This document shows positions 7,296 through 10,113 of a stretch of 10,113 bases of DNA, one piece after another. The stretch lies in the NCBI GenBank assembly GCA_003641695.1, contig QNBL01000063.1, positions 1-10,113 on the forward strand, read 5' to 3'. The number at the start of each line of letters is the position of its first letter. The stretch's first letter is position 1. The DNA is from Spirochaetota bacterium. Its GTDB lineage: Bacteria; Spirochaetota; Spirochaetia; B11-G9. A model generated the notes under the pieces. The model had not been told where the DNA came from. It worked only from the letters and a program-made list of their open reading frames with translations, and ran no database searches. The position numbers and the translations under genes are program-made.

Positions 7296-8051
7296 ATGAT
7301 AAGTATAAAACTGGAAAATGTAACGTTTATCAGAAACAACCGCAAGATTATCGACAACGTCAGCCTGGAGTTTCCTCCCGGAAAAACATCAGTGATAATC
7401 GGCCCTTCGGGATGCGGTAAAAGCACCTTGCTGAAAATCACAGCCGGACTCATTCCGCCCACCAGTGGTAAAGTGTACGTAGACGGGGTAAACCTTCTTA
7501 CCATGAACAGAACGGAACTCCTCGATTTCCGCAAAAAGAGCGGATTTGTATTTCAGGATGCTGCCCTTTGGGCAAACAAATCGGTTTATGAAAACATGAT
7601 TCTTCCGCTTCAGGTTCATTTTCCGGGAATGGATACCGATGAGAAGGATAAAAAAATCCGCAGCATGCTTAAAGCAGTAGGGTACACAGACAGCCTTCTT
7701 CTCCGCCCGGCCCAGCTCTCCAACGGGGAACGGAAAATGGTTTCTCTTGCCAGAGCTCTTGTGATTTCTCCGGTTCTTCTCTATATGGACACTCCTCTGA
7801 CCCTTGTTGACCCTTCGGTATCAGCCAAAATGGAGAGACTGATTCTGGATCTTCATTCCTCGGACAACACAATAATCTCCAACTTCACCGATCCATCCCT
7901 GACAAAACGGATCAGTGATTTTGCAGCAGTCATGAAAGACGGCAGGGTTATCAGCACAGGAACCATTGCGGAAATTACCGATAATAAAAACAGTGAGACC
8001 AGGGACACTGTAAGCGCTGTTCTTTACCATCAAAACAGTAATTCTGTTTGA
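7296..8051 (+). CDS. mlaF: MlaF-type ABC ATPase with altered catalytic residues
   Basis: This cytoplasmic ATPase subunit should pair with the MlaE-like permease. It has 251 residues. Walker A is GPSGCGKST (36-44, Lys42), the Q-loop Gln is 87, the signature is LSNGE (141-145, replacing LSGGQ) and Walker B is LLYMD (161-165). Two key residues are changed. The position after the Walker B Asp, normally the catalytic Glu of DEP, is Thr166 (DTP; codon ACT at 7791-7793). The H-loop, normally THD, reads FTD with Thr198 (codon ACC at 7887-7889). The D-loop reads TLVD instead of SGLD. Nucleotide binding looks intact, but hydrolysis by the usual mechanism should be weak or absent. The frame is continuous and the rest is well conserved, so this does not look like a decaying gene. 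AGGA overlaps the permease stop, 11 nt before the ATG. The alternative is a lineage-specific MlaF with another catalytic arrangement. Confidence 0.9.
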   Translation: MISIKLENVTFIRNNRKIIDNVSLEFPPGKTSVIIGPSGCGKSTLLKITAGLIPPTSGKVYVDGVNLLTMNRTELLDFRKKSGFVFQDAALWANKSVYENMILPLQVHFPGMDTDEKDKKIRSMLKAVGYTDSLLLRPAQLSNGERKMVSLARALVISPVLLYMDTPLTLVDPSVSAKMERLILDLHSSDNTIISNFTDPSLTKRISDFAAVMKDGRVISTGTIAEITDNKNSETRDTVSAVLYHQNSNSV

Positions 8052-8085
8052 CAGCAATAAAAACTTGAAATAGGATGAATACAGG

Positions 8086-9141
8086 ATGAAATTTCATATA
8101 CGGTTTGCAGATCAGGTAGTTGGATTTTTTGTTCTCATAGCAATAGTCAGTCTGCTCCTTATAGTAATATTTATGGGAATAAATCAGAGATGGTTTGCAA
8201 AGGATTACTACTTTACAAGCAAATTCCTCTCCGGGAACGGCTTGAGTGTCGGTATGCCCATCAAGCTGAAGGGTTTTAAAATAGGAAGCATCGACGAGAT
8301 TGCACTTACCACGGATAATACCGTTGAAGCCCGTTTTCACATCTTCGATACCTACTACGAAAAAGTTACCAAAAATTCAGTTCTTGAACTTACCGTAAGT
8401 CCCATAGGGATCGGAGGCAGCGGGATGCAGTTCTATCCAGGAAAATCCAGAGAGCTTATTCCGGACAATAGCTTCATTCCATCTCTGGACTTTGAGGAGG
8501 GGCAGGAACTGGTTTCCAAGGGGCTTGTTAACAAGCCGCCGGCAGATGATACCATTGTAAAGATAATAAACCAGATCGGGCCTCTTCTGGATAACTCAAA
8601 CAAAACGCTTATTTCACTGAAATCTGTTTTGAAAACCGTTGATGACAGCCTGAATGGACATTCAGACGGACCCGCGGGAGATATTGTCGGACGGTTAAGT
8701 ATGCTGACAAAACAACTCAATACCCTGATGGATGATGCCTCAGGTCAGATCAATTCCATCCTTAGTGATACATCGGGGATTACGTCGAACATAGAAGCAA
8801 CATCTTCCCAACTTACCGACACTACAGGTCTTGTAACAAAACTCCTTGACCCAAAAGGATCCATTGCCAGGCTGCTGGATGATAATCTTGAATTGTACAG
8901 CCAGATTACCGACATACTGTCCAGTGTAGAACTGACTACTACTGAATTAAATACCTTTACCAGATACATAAACTCCAGCAGACCGCAAATATCGAGCCTG
9001 CTTGAAAGCAGCAGAGAAGCTCTTCAGAAAGGGAAAGATGTTCTTGAAGCCCTGAGCAACAATCCGCTGCTGCGGGGCGGGATCTCTTCAAGCAAAGAGC
9101 AGCCAACAACATTCAAGGGATACAGGGAGGAAGATTTCTAA
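8086..9141 (+). CDS. mlaD: MlaD-type MCE-domain protein, membrane-anchored lipid shuttle
   Basis: This 351-residue protein has one N-terminal membrane helix (about 11-31) that leaves the rest in the periplasm. An MCE domain follows (about 41-118) with the typical GLSVGMPIKLKGFKIGSI pattern (52-69) and a GIGGSGMQFYPG segment. In the family, MCE domains form hexameric rings that carry lipid through a central pore. Beyond the domain is a long helical tail (about 150-325) rich in Ser, Thr, Leu and Asp with spaced hydrophobics. It probably extends the ring as a coiled-coil barrel or needle. The tail is much longer than in E. coli MlaD (about 183 residues total) and nearer to LetB/PqiB or actinobacterial Mce layouts. 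The protein ends with NNPLLRGG (about 325-332) and a charged tail. AGGA at 8072-8075 lies 10 nt before the ATG. It follows the ATPase by 34 nt. The assignment is confident; the cargo is unknown. Confidence 0.9.
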   Translation: MKFHIRFADQVVGFFVLIAIVSLLLIVIFMGINQRWFAKDYYFTSKFLSGNGLSVGMPIKLKGFKIGSIDEIALTTDNTVEARFHIFDTYYEKVTKNSVLELTVSPIGIGGSGMQFYPGKSRELIPDNSFIPSLDFEEGQELVSKGLVNKPPADDTIVKIINQIGPLLDNSNKTLISLKSVLKTVDDSLNGHSDGPAGDIVGRLSMLTKQLNTLMDDASGQINSILSDTSGITSNIEATSSQLTDTTGLVTKLLDPKGSIARLLDDNLELYSQITDILSSVELTTTELNTFTRYINSSRPQISSLLESSREALQKGKDVLEALSNNPLLRGGISSSKEQPTTFKGYREEDF

Positions 9142-10101
9142 ATGAAGCAGAAAAAACACGTCTATTTATTTCTCCTGATCATCGCTGCTTCCCTGTTAAC
9201 CGGCTGTTCAACTACAGAAAAGCTTCTTCCCGGTGAAGTTGTAGAGAAAAGAAACAAAGCAGCGGAATACGCTGAATACGGAACCAAATACTACAATGAG
9301 GCTGATTACAGCCAGGCTCTTGACTTCTTTTTTCTTGCCTTAAAAGAGAATATTCTTGTTGACAGCGAAAAAGGGATTGCTGAATCCTACAATTCCATTG
9401 GGAAAACCTACCTTACGGCAGGGAAAACTGCCACCGCACAGGAGTATTTCCTAAAAGCCAGGGACGTTGCAGAACACCTTAATGACCCGGGACTGATAAT
9501 ACGGTGCACCAACAACAGCGGAGAGGTTTTCCTTGCAAACCAGGCTTATAAATCTGCACTTAACACATTCCGGAAAGCATTTGCACTCATAGAATCTCCT
9601 CAGAAGTACGAGGACTCGGCAGTAATTCTTCACAACCTCGGAGTTACCTATAAACGACTTGAAAACTATGAAAAAGCAGAGGAATACCTTCTTCTTTCCC
9701 TTGAATATAACGGCAAGAACGAAAAATACAAGGAAATGGCTTCGGACAACTACGTTCTTGCATCAATCTATTCAAAGAAAGGCGATTATTCCAGGGCGGA
9801 ATCGTACATTAACAAAGCTCTGGAGTTTGACCGGAGAACAGAAAACAGTTACGGCATAACCAAAGACCTTACCGCTAAAGGGCTAATATTGAGGAAGTCA
9901 GAACGGAAAGAGGAAGCTTACTATACCTTTAAACGGGGGGCTCTGGTAGCAGAATCCCTGTCACTTCCCCAGGATCTTATTCTTTGTTTAAAAAATCTGG
10001 AGGAACTGTCTAAGGAATTATCCTACAGCGAAGACACCCGCCTATGGAGAACGACCAGGGAAAAACTGGAGGAAAAACTTGATTCAGAAACTAACAAATA
10101 G
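9142..10101 (+). CDS. TPR-repeat lipoprotein of the Mla operon
   Basis: This is a 319-residue predicted lipoprotein. A basic start (KQKK) and a hydrophobic span (7-20) lead to the lipobox LLTGC with lipidated Cys22. Ser23 follows, with no Asp at +2, so outer-membrane sorting is expected by the E. coli rule, though that rule may not hold here. The mature part looks like about six TPR helical pairs (near 41-74, 80-113, 120-153, 159-193, 200-233 and 240-273), with recurring patterns such as NLGVTYKRLENYEKAEEYL and ASIYSKKGDYSRAESYI. TPRs usually bind partner proteins. The gene starts directly after the MCE gene stop, with GGGAGG (9125-9130) inside that gene as ribosome site, so it is co-transcribed. 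It takes the place where other systems carry MlaC or MlaB, and could dock the MCE tail at the outer membrane or act as an assembly factor. That function is inferred from position only. Confidence 0.8.
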   Translation: MKQKKHVYLFLLIIAASLLTGCSTTEKLLPGEVVEKRNKAAEYAEYGTKYYNEADYSQALDFFFLALKENILVDSEKGIAESYNSIGKTYLTAGKTATAQEYFLKARDVAEHLNDPGLIIRCTNNSGEVFLANQAYKSALNTFRKAFALIESPQKYEDSAVILHNLGVTYKRLENYEKAEEYLLLSLEYNGKNEKYKEMASDNYVLASIYSKKGDYSRAESYINKALEFDRRTENSYGITKDLTAKGLILRKSERKEEAYYTFKRGALVAESLSLPQDLILCLKNLEELSKELSYSEDTRLWRTTREKLEEKLDSETNK

Positions 10102-10113
10102 ACTCTCAATCGT

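Noticed and set aside
7296..8051. MlaF-like gene as a decaying pseudogene because catalytic residues are missing
   Set aside because: The frame is intact, Walker A and the Q-loop are conserved, and the gene sits in an orderly operon, so a functional variant is more likely.
8075..8089. ATG-initiated four-codon leader overlapping the MCE start (ATGA)
   Set aside because: Too short to support; more likely chance around the ribosome site.
7975..8340. Open frame of 121 codons on the minus strand across the ATPase-MCE junction
   Set aside because: Antisense to two well-supported genes, with composition typical of a shadow frame.
1..10113. CRISPR arrays, insertion sequences, tRNA or rRNA genes, attachment sites
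   Set aside because: No spaced repeats, transposase-like frames, terminal inverted repeats or tRNA-like folds were seen on reading both strands.

Overview
The window is a 10.1 kb, moderately AT-rich bacterial segment with tightly packed genes. Nearly every gene is about making or moving envelope lipids. An Mla/MCE-type lipid transporter and a lipoprotein signal peptide point to a diderm (outer-membrane) bacterium. A spirochaete or another sphingolipid-making diderm is plausible, but this is a weak guess because no rRNA or taxonomic marker is present.

Layout. (1) Positions 2-1912 (+) hold the 3'-terminal part of an RND/MMPL-family membrane exporter that begins outside the window. It is translationally linked to an HxxxDG acyltransferase (1905-3191, +) of the condensation/PapA/alcohol-acetyltransferase type. 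(2) Running the other way is a three-gene operon (6356 down to 3188, -). In order of transcription it encodes a two-part GNAT-like acyltransferase, a short-chain reductase that closely resembles eukaryotic 3-ketodihydrosphingosine reductase (KDSR), and a serine palmitoyltransferase (SPT). Together these look like a compact sphingolipid (dihydroceramide) pathway, with SPT condensing serine and acyl thioester, KDSR reducing the ketone and the GNAT-like protein as candidate N-acyltransferase. (3) Diverging from it is an Mla-type operon (6503-10101, +): MlaE-like permease, MlaF-like ATPase, MlaD-like MCE protein, and a TPR lipoprotein.

The sphingolipid and Mla operons share a divergent intergenic region of about 146 bp. 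On the minus strand it carries a near-consensus promoter (TTGTTA, 17 bp, TATAAT). The acyltransferase and SPT genes converge and overlap by 4 bp at their stop codons.

Main points of interest: a eukaryote-type KDSR inside a bacterial SPT operon, where the characterised Caulobacter route uses a different reductase and a different step order; an MlaF-like ATPase that lacks both the catalytic glutamate and the H-loop histidine; and an MmpL/PapA-like exporter-acyltransferase pair next to sphingolipid genes, which suggests an acylated, exported envelope lipid. These functional links are inferences from motifs and gene order. No similarity search was run.
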